The translations under genes were made by a program, and so were the position numbers. Positions 37,271 to 44,337 of a DNA stretch of 64,000 nucleotides are shown piece by piece. Location: NCBI RefSeq assembly GCF_004358025.1, contig NZ_SMTL01000002.1, forward strand, positions 496,001 through 560,000, read 5' to 3'. This DNA comes from Rhizobium deserti. Its GTDB lineage: Bacteria; Pseudomonadota; Alphaproteobacteria; Rhizobiales; Rhizobiaceae. The notes under the pieces are model-generated. The model saw nothing but the letters and a program-made list of their open reading frames with translations, was not told the DNA's origin and ran no database searches. Position 1 is the stretch's first letter. Each line of letters opens with the position of its first letter.

Positions 37271-38524
37271 ATGAATGATTCAGAACCCGACATCGCCATT
37301 ATCGGCGCCGGCGCCGCCGGCATAGCCGCTGCTCGGCAGCTTTCAGCCAATAATCTTTCGGTCGTGATGCTGGAGGCCCTGCAAAGGCCGGGCGGACGGA
37401 GTTGGACCCATCAGAGCCCCGTTGGGCCGATGGATCTCGGCTGCGGCTGGCTTCATTCCGGCGGACGCAATCCCTGGACCCGGCTGGCCGAACAGGCCGG
37501 CTACGAGATCAACCGTGGCCCTTCTGCCTGGGGCAGGCAGTTCCGCAATCTCGGTTTTGCCAAGGCAGACCAGTCGGAAGCCTGGTCCGCCTTCGACCGG
37601 TGGAGCAAACGGCTTGCCATAATACCGCCCGCCAGCGACCGGGCATCCGAAGCCACGGAGCCCGACAGTCCCTGGACAGCCTATCTGCAGGCGCTGAGCG
37701 GGTATATCAGCGGCGACGAACTGGAACGCATTTCCGCCAGGGACTATGCCGCTTATCACGAGGCCTCGACCGAGGACAATTGGCGCCTGCCGGCCGGCTA
37801 TGGAACGCTGATTGCCGCCAGCCTGCCGACGGATGTGCAACTTCATCTGAACATGCCGCTGCAGGCGCTGTCGCTCGACCAACAACGCGTCGTTCTAGAA
37901 ACCCAGCATGGCGTGCTTCGCCCGCGTGCCGTCATCATTTCCGTATCAACCAATGTGCTGGCGGGGGAAACAATCAGGTGGCCTTCCGCGCTCGACCCGT
38001 GGCGGCAGGCAGCAAGCGACCTGCCGCTCGGCAATAACGAGAAGCTGTTTCTGGAAATCATCGGCCCGAGCCCGTTCGAGCCTGAAACGCATGTCGTCGG
38101 CGATCCGCATGATCCGGCAACGGGAAGCTATTACATCCGTCCCTTCGGCCGCTCGGTCATCGAGTGCTTTTTGGGTGGGGCGGGCGCCAGAAATGCCGCT
38201 GCCGAAGGATCGGATGCGGCTTTCGCACGGGCGATCGATGAACTGACCGGCCTCTTCGGGCATTCGGTCCGCAGCCAGCTTCGTCCCCTGATCGCCTCTG
38301 ACTGGACGCGCACGGCATCGATCGGCGGCGGATACAGCCATGCCCTGCCGGGACAGGCGGAAGCACGTCTGATCCTGGGGCAGCCGCTGGAAGACCGGAT
38401 CTTCTTCGCTGGTGAAGCAACCCACAGAACCGATTTTTCAACGGCCCACGGAGCCTTTCAAAGCGGAGTGCGCGCCGCGCAGGAAGCGCTGGCCGCCCTG
38501 GGCAATCCTGCTGCTGCTTACTAG
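37271..38524 (+). CDS. FAD-dependent amine oxidase family protein
   Basis: The 417-residue protein begins with a dinucleotide-binding motif, IAIIGAGAAGIAAARQL, then GGRSWTHQSPVGPMDLGCGW, typical of flavin monoamine oxidases. The C-terminus has FFAGEATHRTDFSTAHGAF, the conserved FAD-closing motif of the family. It is cytoplasmic by the absence of a signal peptide. Substrate unknown. It is the last host gene before the genomic island. Confidence 0.87.
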   Translation: MNDSEPDIAIIGAGAAGIAAARQLSANNLSVVMLEALQRPGGRSWTHQSPVGPMDLGCGWLHSGGRNPWTRLAEQAGYEINRGPSAWGRQFRNLGFAKADQSEAWSAFDRWSKRLAIIPPASDRASEATEPDSPWTAYLQALSGYISGDELERISARDYAAYHEASTEDNWRLPAGYGTLIAASLPTDVQLHLNMPLQALSLDQQRVVLETQHGVLRPRAVIISVSTNVLAGETIRWPSALDPWRQAASDLPLGNNEKLFLEIIGPSPFEPETHVVGDPHDPATGSYYIRPFGRSVIECFLGGAGARNAAAEGSDAAFARAIDELTGLFGHSVRSQLRPLIASDWTRTASIGGGYSHALPGQAEARLILGQPLEDRIFFAGEATHRTDFSTAHGAFQSGVRAAQEALAALGNPAAAY

Positions 38525-38661
38525 AGCCCTCTACGAGATTTCAACGCTTCCCGATGGCGCTGTGCCATAAGAGCTCAACGCGCTTCATGCGATGCGTGTG
38601 CCATATAGGTAGTGAATGACTTCAGCTGAACGGATTGTCTATCACGGCAGGCAAAGCTGCA

Positions 38662-38699
38662 TTCTCTTCTCGACCAGAGGGTCGTTGGGGGAGAGAACG
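38662..38699. repeat. 38-bp direct repeat outside the left att core
   Basis: This 38-bp sequence is identical to 52688-52725. It contains GTTCTCT-like and AGAGAAC-like ends and an inner CGACC/GGTCG pair, so it can fold. It belongs to the sequence downstream of the tRNA-Pro 3' end and is duplicated at both island borders. Confidence 0.85.
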
Positions 38700-38719
38700 A
38701 TGAACTCCCTGCAATTCAG

Positions 38720-38772
38720 GGATTTTTTGGTCGGGGCGGCCGGATTTGAACCGACGACCCCTTGACCCCCAG
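38720..38772. repeat. Left attachment site (displaced tRNA-Pro 3' fragment)
   Basis: This 53-bp copy begins at the T6 run downstream of the tRNA and ends at the anticodon loop (CCCCCAG). It is identical to 52745-52797. The sequence then departs from the tRNA, so no functional tRNA is made here. Confidence 0.9.
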
Positions 38773-38812
38773 AGCGTGGGCCGTGCGCCGAAAATGAAAT
38801 TGATTGCAACAT

Positions 38813-39940
38813 CTAAGCGGACGCCTTCTGTTCAGTCGTGGGCATAGTCGTGGCATTTTGCAGCTTGGTAAGAGCTTCCGCCACTTCATGGTCATGCACG
38901 TGGGCATACTTCGTGGTGGTCTTGATATCGGAGTGGTTCAAGGCCCTCTGCACAATCTTGAGGTTTCCCGTCTGCCTCAGAAGCTTGGTCCCGACATCGT
39001 GGCGGATGTCATGGAAGCGGAAGTTCTTGACCCCTGCCCTTTGCCGTAGCCGTCGCCACTGCGTCTTAGCGCCCTCCGGTGTGATCGGGTACCTTAGCCC
39101 CTTCACCTGCGAGGACCCGAGCAGATTACGCCTGCATATGTACGTGAAGACATAGATAGGGTGGTGCCCCTCGCATCGCTTTAAGATCGCGGCCACGACC
39201 GGGGTGATGGGTATATGCACATCCTTGCCCTGCTTCCCCTTGGTGGTAATCCGCTTGGCGAAGCAGTTGACATCGCTCCACCGGATTAAAGTTTCCTGCC
39301 GCCTCAGACCCGTCATGCGGGCGAACTCAAACCACAGCGCATAATCGTCCCGGACGGACCGATCCAAGGCGACTGCCTCATGTGTGTCGAGTTCCCTCAC
39401 CCTCTCCTTCGGCTCCTTGAGCATGTGCTTCTTCCACTGCGGTGGTTTCGGCAAGTAGTTCCCCAGCGTCATAGCGTGGTTGAAAATTGCTTTGAGGAGG
39501 ATCGTGCAGGATCGGTTGACGGTGGCATTCGATAGGGTCGGCACAGGGTCCCCGTCCTTCGTCACCTTCATGCCCTTGCGTGTCTCGCTTCGGCGTCTAG
39601 TCACAAGTGCTGCCACGTCAGCGTCCGTCAGTTGATCAAGCCGTTTGTCTTTACCAAGATGACTTATCAGCCTCTGAATATCGGTCCACGTGGTATCGCT
39701 GTTGACGTGGTACTGTCCCTTGTCGCTCCAGAAGTGACCAGCTGCCACGTCGAGGGTGATGGGAGCATTCCCGGTGATCCGGGCCCGTTTCACGTCCTCC
39801 TCGATCTGGGCCTTCCACTGCCGTTCGATCAGCTCGGCTTCTTTTTTGGTTTTGGCTTTTGTAGACTTGTGAACGCGATGACCTTGGAGCTGGAATTCGG
39901 AATAGTAATAAGGGGAGCTTGCGGGCTTGTAGACTGGCAT
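38813..39940 (-). CDS. Tyrosine-type site-specific integrase of the island
   Basis: The 375-residue protein has an N-terminal arm-binding-like region, a core-binding domain (residues 70-170) and a catalytic domain with the first Arg in TGLRRQE, HxxR in FHDIRHD, His in ALNHSDIKTT and the nucleophile Tyr in TTKYAHVHD. It should recombine the 53-bp att sequence at the tRNA-Pro 3' end. Its stop lies 40 bases from the left att copy. Its 5' end overlaps the upstream HTH gene by 112 bases in another frame. Confidence 0.92.
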   Translation of the reverse strand: MPVYKPASSPYYYSEFQLQGHRVHKSTKAKTKKEAELIERQWKAQIEEDVKRARITGNAPITLDVAAGHFWSDKGQYHVNSDTTWTDIQRLISHLGKDKRLDQLTDADVAALVTRRRSETRKGMKVTKDGDPVPTLSNATVNRSCTILLKAIFNHAMTLGNYLPKPPQWKKHMLKEPKERVRELDTHEAVALDRSVRDDYALWFEFARMTGLRRQETLIRWSDVNCFAKRITTKGKQGKDVHIPITPVVAAILKRCEGHHPIYVFTYICRRNLLGSSQVKGLRYPITPEGAKTQWRRLRQRAGVKNFRFHDIRHDVGTKLLRQTGNLKIVQRALNHSDIKTTTKYAHVHDHEVAEALTKLQNATTMPTTEQKASA

Positions 39941-40152
39941 TGTGGTTTCTCGCGCTTCTGCTGCTTGTGCTGGAACTGCTTGAGGATGTACGGGGTGAAG
40001 CGTAGCCGTTTGCGCTCTTTGGTACCGATGTTGATGTAGCGGATTGCTCCATCCTTCACGTGCCGCATGAGCGTCTTAACGCTGATACCGAGACGCTTCG
40101 CCGCCTCCTTCCCGTCAAACTGCTCCTCCTGCGGCTGATCAATGAGTGCCAT
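39829..40152 (-). CDS. Excisionase-like helix-turn-helix protein
   Basis: The 107-residue protein has an N-terminal HTH: DGKEAAKRLGISVKTLMRHV followed by the strand RYINIGTKERKRLRFTPYIL, as in MerR-like excisionases that bind att DNA. The C-terminal 37 residues are Lys/Pro/Ser-rich and lie in the 112-base overlap with the integrase gene, so they may not be functional. ATG 40152 overlaps the preceding gene by 14 bases. Role in directing excision is inferred from position. Confidence 0.75.
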   Translation of the reverse strand: MALIDQPQEEQFDGKEAAKRLGISVKTLMRHVKDGAIRYINIGTKERKRLRFTPYILKQFQHKQQKREKPQCQSTSPQAPLITIPNSSSKVIAFTSLQKPKPKKKPS

Positions 40153-40780
40153 GTTCGGCCTCCAGTTCATCCAGTGCCATCCAGAATGCAGGTGGGCCTT
40201 CCTCAAGCATGAGTGCGCGGAAACTGCCGTAATGGCTGCCCAACGCCTTCTTGAGCATCTTCGCTGCTGCCATCGCGGGCGTGTCAGGAGTGGACGTCAC
40301 GACATTGATAGCCTTCGCCTTTTTGGTCTTTGCCTTTTTGGCATCCGCAATGAGCTTTAGGACATCGGCAGTCTCTGGCGGTGTGCCCGTCGCCTCCACC
40401 TGTGTCAGGATCGCGTTCTTGAGTGCAACCGGAGTGCTCTTCGCAGCAAGCTCATAGACAACCTTCTGCGGCAAAAGCTCGATAACTTCGGGGGAGGTTT
40501 CAGAGGCGAGACGCGCGGCTTTCATATAATTCTCAGCCGTCTTCTTCCCGAACTGGAACTCGCGATCCACCCAGCATTCAAACATGCCGTGGGCCAGCCG
40601 CTCCTTTACCGTCATCAGGTCTTTGCCGATTTCCACGATGTCCATCTTAGCGCTGAGTAGGCGCTGGTGGATGCGGTCGGTGGCCGCAAGGGTGATATCC
40701 GCAATCTCAGCATCTAGGTCATAGTATGAGATGTGCGTTGCCGGGATGAGCTTGGCGGGCATTTTCAATTTAAGCGCCAT
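40139..40780 (-). CDS. DUF3102-like protein
   Basis: The 213-residue protein has the pattern of the DUF3102 family found on plasmids and islands: RIHQRLLSAKMDIVEIGKDL, then ERLAHGMFECWVDREFQFGK and KTAENYMKAARLAS. It is helical and probably DNA-associated. The C-terminal half is Lys/Ala-rich. It overlaps the HTH gene by 14 bases and lies 18 bases downstream of the ribbon-helix-helix gene, forming one operon running into the integrase. Confidence 0.72.
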   Translation of the reverse strand: MALKLKMPAKLIPATHISYYDLDAEIADITLAATDRIHQRLLSAKMDIVEIGKDLMTVKERLAHGMFECWVDREFQFGKKTAENYMKAARLASETSPEVIELLPQKVVYELAAKSTPVALKNAILTQVEATGTPPETADVLKLIADAKKAKTKKAKAINVVTSTPDTPAMAAAKMLKKALGSHYGSFRALMLEEGPPAFWMALDELEAEHGTH

Positions 40781-40798
40781 GTCAGTGTTCCTCTATGG

Positions 40799-41077
40799 TT
40801 ACGCGGCGACTTGCTGCTTTGTCTGCTGCGCAAGCTTCTTCTTCGCGCGCCATCGCGCCTGCATCTCCGCCTTCGTCATCGTCTTCTCCTTCTTCGGTCG
40901 GCCACGCTTCTTCGGCCCGGGTGCATCAGCTTCCGGCTCAATCGCCACCGGCTCAGCGGTCTTGAGGATCTGAACGATCTCCATATTTAGGCTTCGTCCG
41001 TTCTCCTTTGCCCGTGCGACGAGCTGCTGCTTCAAGGGTTCGGGTACTCGGATGTTGAATGCAGACGTGTTATCCAT
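40799..41077 (-). CDS. Arc-like ribbon-helix-helix DNA-binding protein (minus strand)
   Basis: The 92-residue protein has an N-terminal RHH fold: FNIRVPEPLKQQLVARAKEN and GRSLNMEIVQILK, then a basic tail with GPKKRGRPKKEKT, an AT-hook-like motif, and many Lys/Gln residues. AGGAG is 7 bases upstream of ATG 41077. It is divergent from a second RHH gene across a 98-base gap with two copies of a 15-bp repeat, so it is probably an autoregulator of the integrase-side operon. Confidence 0.78.
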   Translation of the reverse strand: MDNTSAFNIRVPEPLKQQLVARAKENGRSLNMEIVQILKTAEPVAIEPEADAPGPKKRGRPKKEKTMTKAEMQARWRAKKKLAQQTKQQVAA

Positions 41078-41102
41078 TTTAAGCTCCTACGCCTCACGTT
41101 TT

Positions 41103-41166
41103 GCCCACCGTGGACCACAACAGAGTTAGGAAGAAACCTGCTTGCGGTCAAGCCCACCGTGGACCA
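41103..41166. promoter_or_regulatory. Repeated operator between two divergent ribbon-helix-helix genes
   Basis: GCCCACCGTGGACCA occurs at 41103-41117 and again at 41152-41166, start to start 49 bases. Each copy contains the near-palindrome CCACCGTGG. The second copy ends 9 bases before the plus-strand start codon. Confidence 0.65.
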
Positions 41167-41175
41167 TAGTGCGTC

Positions 41176-41466
41176 ATGACCAGAGAAGACCCGCCCCTCC
41201 GCATCCGTCTCCCCGTTGAGCTTAAAAAGCAAATTCAAGAGCTTGCAGCAAAAAGCCATCGCTCCATGAACGCCGAAATCGTCTCGCGTTTGGAGTTTTC
41301 GATTGCCGCTGGAGCGGTCGTGCAGGAGACGGGATGGGACGTGGAGCACGGGCACGACACGCCCGAATTTCGTTTGGCTTACCAGCGGAGCCAGCCTCTT
41401 GAAAAGCGTGTCACAGATCTTGAGGATCAGGTTGCAGCGCTGCTAAAGATCGTCGCCAAGAAGTAG
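41176..41466 (+). CDS. Arc-like ribbon-helix-helix DNA-binding protein (plus strand)
   Basis: The 96-residue protein starts LRIRLPVELKKQIQELAAKS and HRSMNAEIVSRLE, an Arc/MetJ-type RHH domain, and ends with a predicted coiled coil (LEKRVTDLEDQVAALLKIV). It shares the fold with the divergent minus-strand gene. No clear Shine-Dalgarno is seen because the operator repeat lies directly before ATG 41176, so translation may be weak or leaderless. It probably regulates itself and the downstream 419-residue protein. Confidence 0.75.
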   Translation: MTREDPPLRIRLPVELKKQIQELAAKSHRSMNAEIVSRLEFSIAAGAVVQETGWDVEHGHDTPEFRLAYQRSQPLEKRVTDLEDQVAALLKIVAKK

Positions 41467-41488
41467 AAAACGAAACTGTTTCGTTTTC
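41466..41488. repeat. 10-bp inverted repeat with 3-base spacer
   Basis: GAAAACGAAA and TTTCGTTTTC are perfect inverted copies around CTG. The repeat overlaps the stop of the ribbon-helix-helix gene and ends 18 bases before the next start codon. It could be an operator or a weak terminator. Confidence 0.55.
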
Positions 41489-41506
41489 AGACGCACCGGG
41501 GTCCCC

Positions 41507-42766
41507 ATGCCGTTCACAGCCTCCCAAGTACGCGCGGAACTTCACGCTCTCGTGCGGACATTTCGTGCAGACTTAGATCGGCGTTCCTTCGAGATACCCC
41601 TGCAGCAAAAAATGCGTCTGTCTGCTGCCCTCGACAAAATCCGAACGATTATACGTAACAGAAGCACTCGGTCTTCCTACTTCACTGAATTAGAAATTGA
41701 CCTTCTAGATATAGAGATCGATAGCTTCATTGCGTTGATAGAACCAGACATCGGCGGTAGGCTGATCGAGAGGGACATTTTAGATGTCGAAGGGCGCACC
41801 GTAGTAGGTCACGAGCAACACAGCTGGCTTACGTTAGCAGAACAAATGAAAGTTGTTCTGGAAAGCATCCCGAATGAATTAATCGAGCAGGATGAACAGA
41901 AATTCGAGTTCATCCAAGGGAACCTCCCGCTTCTTAGTGACGTCGTACCAAACCAGAAGGTCTCGCCGGTCCACTTCGATATCAAGAACGAAAGGCTAGT
42001 CCTCACCCATCATCGCGCAGAAGCAAGCATTGAGGACAGCCAAAACGTTTTTCAGGCTCGGTCAATGTTGATCCAGAGCGGTAGAAAGATCATTGAGGAG
42101 TTGCAGCGTTCGAACTGTGACCGGCGGTTCCTCGATGATGTGGTGGCCGTCCAAGAGCAGCTAGAGAGCGCACAGGATATCATCCGGTTAGGCATACTGA
42201 ATATCGCCTGTGAGGAACAACGGAAGGAGTTCGAACCTGAGCTTCCAGGCCTTTTAGTGGGCAAGCTAAGGGCGCAGTGCGCGAACATAGCAATGTATGT
42301 CGCTCAATTTCCTGAATGGCTACGCTATGCCGAGAACGCTTCAGAAGTAGAATTGAGTGCAGAGGACATTCAGTATTCACAGCAGGCTGCAAATGAGATT
42401 GCCGCCCAGTTCGAAGCCATCCCCGCTAAGGTTGATCCCGAAGTTCCACGAACGCTAAGAGCAATCAGTGAGGCGGTATCTGATCCCGCAACGGCCACCA
42501 AACGGGTTTCTTTCGCTCTTGTGCGCACGCTGGAGAACTTGTTCATTCGTATATTCGCCCATGTTAGCAAGTTCACAGATGAGTTCACGTCACAGAGCCT
42601 CGCAAAAGTTGCCAAAGTTGCTTCAAGCGCAGTATCGATCTCTTTTGGAACGCTGATCCTAGGATATGCAACGAACCTCGCAGCTATTTATGAGAAGGTT
42701 CCCGGCATGGCTTGGCTGAAAACAGCGGTCGACCTTTTCAAGAAGATTGTGGCTTCTTCGTCATGA
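41507..42766 (+). CDS. Unrecognised 419-residue protein with hydrophobic C-terminus
   Basis: I do not recognise this family. Residues 1-340 are helical and acidic, without cysteine-rich or nucleotide-binding motifs. Near the C-terminus a moderately hydrophobic stretch (KVASSAVSISFGTLILGYAT, about 375-395) could span or insert into a membrane. The sequence ends KKIVASSS. The codon use is less GC-rich than that of the host genes, in keeping with the island. Its place between regulators and a PIN-nuclease pair is typical of defence cargo, but that is only context. Confidence 0.7.
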   Translation: MPFTASQVRAELHALVRTFRADLDRRSFEIPLQQKMRLSAALDKIRTIIRNRSTRSSYFTELEIDLLDIEIDSFIALIEPDIGGRLIERDILDVEGRTVVGHEQHSWLTLAEQMKVVLESIPNELIEQDEQKFEFIQGNLPLLSDVVPNQKVSPVHFDIKNERLVLTHHRAEASIEDSQNVFQARSMLIQSGRKIIEELQRSNCDRRFLDDVVAVQEQLESAQDIIRLGILNIACEEQRKEFEPELPGLLVGKLRAQCANIAMYVAQFPEWLRYAENASEVELSAEDIQYSQQAANEIAAQFEAIPAKVDPEVPRTLRAISEAVSDPATATKRVSFALVRTLENLFIRIFAHVSKFTDEFTSQSLAKVAKVASSAVSISFGTLILGYATNLAAIYEKVPGMAWLKTAVDLFKKIVASSS

Positions 42767-42953
42767 GTTCGGATCAGATCTTCTACTTTTCGGTATAAGG
42801 CGTTGTTCAGCCACAAAGGTCCAGCTAAGGCTGTGTTCAGAGAAGAAATCACTTCTGGACGACATGCAACGGCCAACAAATGTCCCCATCAGCCCACCAA
42901 TCGTGCGTTAACAGCGCCTTGCAGAAGCTTCAGGTTCCAGGCGGGATCGAAAA

Positions 42954-43511
42954 CTAATCGTTTTCCTCTTGATCCCATTCCTCAGCTAGATCTCCGCGAA
43001 AATTGAAAGACGTCTGGCTACTCTCAGGGGGCAACGGCAAGTCTTCAATGCCTAGCACGTCGAATTTTAAGGCTGCGGCTTTTTTGATGTCTCCGTCGTC
43101 CGAATAGATGATTGCAGCCCCTTCGACAGCGGCTATTGCCATTATTTGATCGTCGAACTTTGCCTTTGCTCTTGATATTGCCTCGAATTTCTTCCCGGTC
43201 CGCTGCCGCTCAATTTGCATCGCGGCATACTCCACAGCGGCACGTTCGTCGAAGGCCGAGATCCGGAAATGTCGGCTTCTCTTGATAACTGACAACCGCT
43301 CTGGCGCTCCATCCTGAGCCCTGACAAGGCTTTCTGCCAGTGAGGGAGTGGGTATGATGATCTTCGCCTTTTCACGTTGGAGCATTGCAATCAGATACTC
43401 GACGCGCTCCCGGCAACGTTCTACCTGCTGGCCAGTTGCCTTGCTGGTCGGCGCGTTGGCATTTTCATCAAAGAGATAAACTAGGATATTGGCGTCGAAG
43501 GCAACGATCAA
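42954..43511 (-). CDS. PIN-domain ribonuclease (VapC-like toxin candidate)
   Basis: The 185-residue protein has the four acidic PIN residues: Asp6 in VAFDANILVYL, Glu60 in PSLAESL, Asp120/121 in KAKFDDQIMAIA and Asp138/139 in IIYSDDGDIKKA. PIN proteins cleave RNA, often tRNA or rRNA, and VapC toxins are kept in check by a partner. The start is TTG 43511, overlapping the stop of the upstream gene as TTGA, so the two are translationally coupled. At 185 residues it is longer than most VapC toxins (about 130). Confidence 0.85.
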   Translation of the reverse strand: MIVAFDANILVYLFDENANAPTSKATGQQVERCRERVEYLIAMLQREKAKIIIPTPSLAESLVRAQDGAPERLSVIKRSRHFRISAFDERAAVEYAAMQIERQRTGKKFEAISRAKAKFDDQIMAIAAVEGAAIIYSDDGDIKKAAALKFDVLGIEDLPLPPESSQTSFNFRGDLAEEWDQEEND

Positions 43512-44251
43512 TTTGCGTCCCCGCCACCGTGACGATCCTCAAGGAGTGCGCGAACAGGATCGGGAACCTCACCCCAGGTGCTTCCTTTGATCTTGCGCAA
43601 CGAAGATACCACGTCTTCCAGCGGGTCGTCGTCCAAAACTTCGAAGTCAGTAATCTTGAAGCTCTTTAAAACCCAGCTACCATTGGGCTCACGATACCAC
43701 GTCCCGCTGCCGTAAACACGCAAAGTTGAGCCGAGCAAATGCTGGGCGATTTTACGTGCGAGATCAGGTTTTGCGTTGAGGCCGCTGTGAATGACGGCAC
43801 CATCGCGTAGGTGAACCGGGATAGTTTCATCCTTACCACCGACGCGGATCACTTGCCCTTCAAAGCTACCTTCCTGCCGTATCGGGCCAAAGAGCAGCGG
43901 GTCCGGTCGGGTGCGGCCGGGAAACGGCAGAATAATACCGCCATCGTTCGTACTCAGCTCACCGGTTGCGTTATCCCTACGCAGCATCTCATCAAGAGCG
44001 TCGAATGCTTTTAAGGCATCGCCGGCAGCTTCCCCACGTCGAAGGCTCTTAACCCTGTCTCGCACTTTCGGCTGCGCAGGCTCATCCACCGCAGCGACCA
44101 AAATCGCAGAACCTGTCTCGATACCTTGGAAATGAACACTGTTAGTTTCACCAAGCAAGCGCGCATACGCAGCCATATATTCCGCGAGCCGGTCCATTGG
44201 CAGCGTTTCAGGTGTGAAGCTATTCGCTATCCGAAACTTGTACTCGTTCAT
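43508..44251 (-). CDS. Unrecognised 247-residue partner of the PIN protein
   Basis: The protein starts MNEYKFRIANSFTPETLPMD and has a C-terminal region, GTWYREPNGSWVLKSFKITD and FEVLDDDPLEDVVSSLRKIK, that looks like beta strands followed by a helix. No DNA-binding HTH of common VapB antitoxins is seen. It is coupled to the PIN gene by a 4-base overlap, so it may be an antitoxin of a new type or another part of a nuclease system. ATG 44251 has GAGG about 10 bases upstream; ATG 44260 is only 1 base from that site. Confidence 0.7.
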   Translation of the reverse strand: MNEYKFRIANSFTPETLPMDRLAEYMAAYARLLGETNSVHFQGIETGSAILVAAVDEPAQPKVRDRVKSLRRGEAAGDALKAFDALDEMLRRDNATGELSTNDGGIILPFPGRTRPDPLLFGPIRQEGSFEGQVIRVGGKDETIPVHLRDGAVIHSGLNAKPDLARKIAQHLLGSTLRVYGSGTWYREPNGSWVLKSFKITDFEVLDDDPLEDVVSSLRKIKGSTWGEVPDPVRALLEDRHGGGDAN

Positions 44252-44337
44252 TCTAATCATGCCTCAAGCAGATCGGCATAAATCGGCTGCCTAGGAGAGG
44301 ATTACCATTGAGAGTTCCTGAAACCAAACCGTACTTT

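Noticed and set aside
38728..38772. Second tRNA-Pro gene at the left island border
   Set aside because: Only the 3' part up to the anticodon loop is present; the 5' half is missing, so it is a displaced att fragment.
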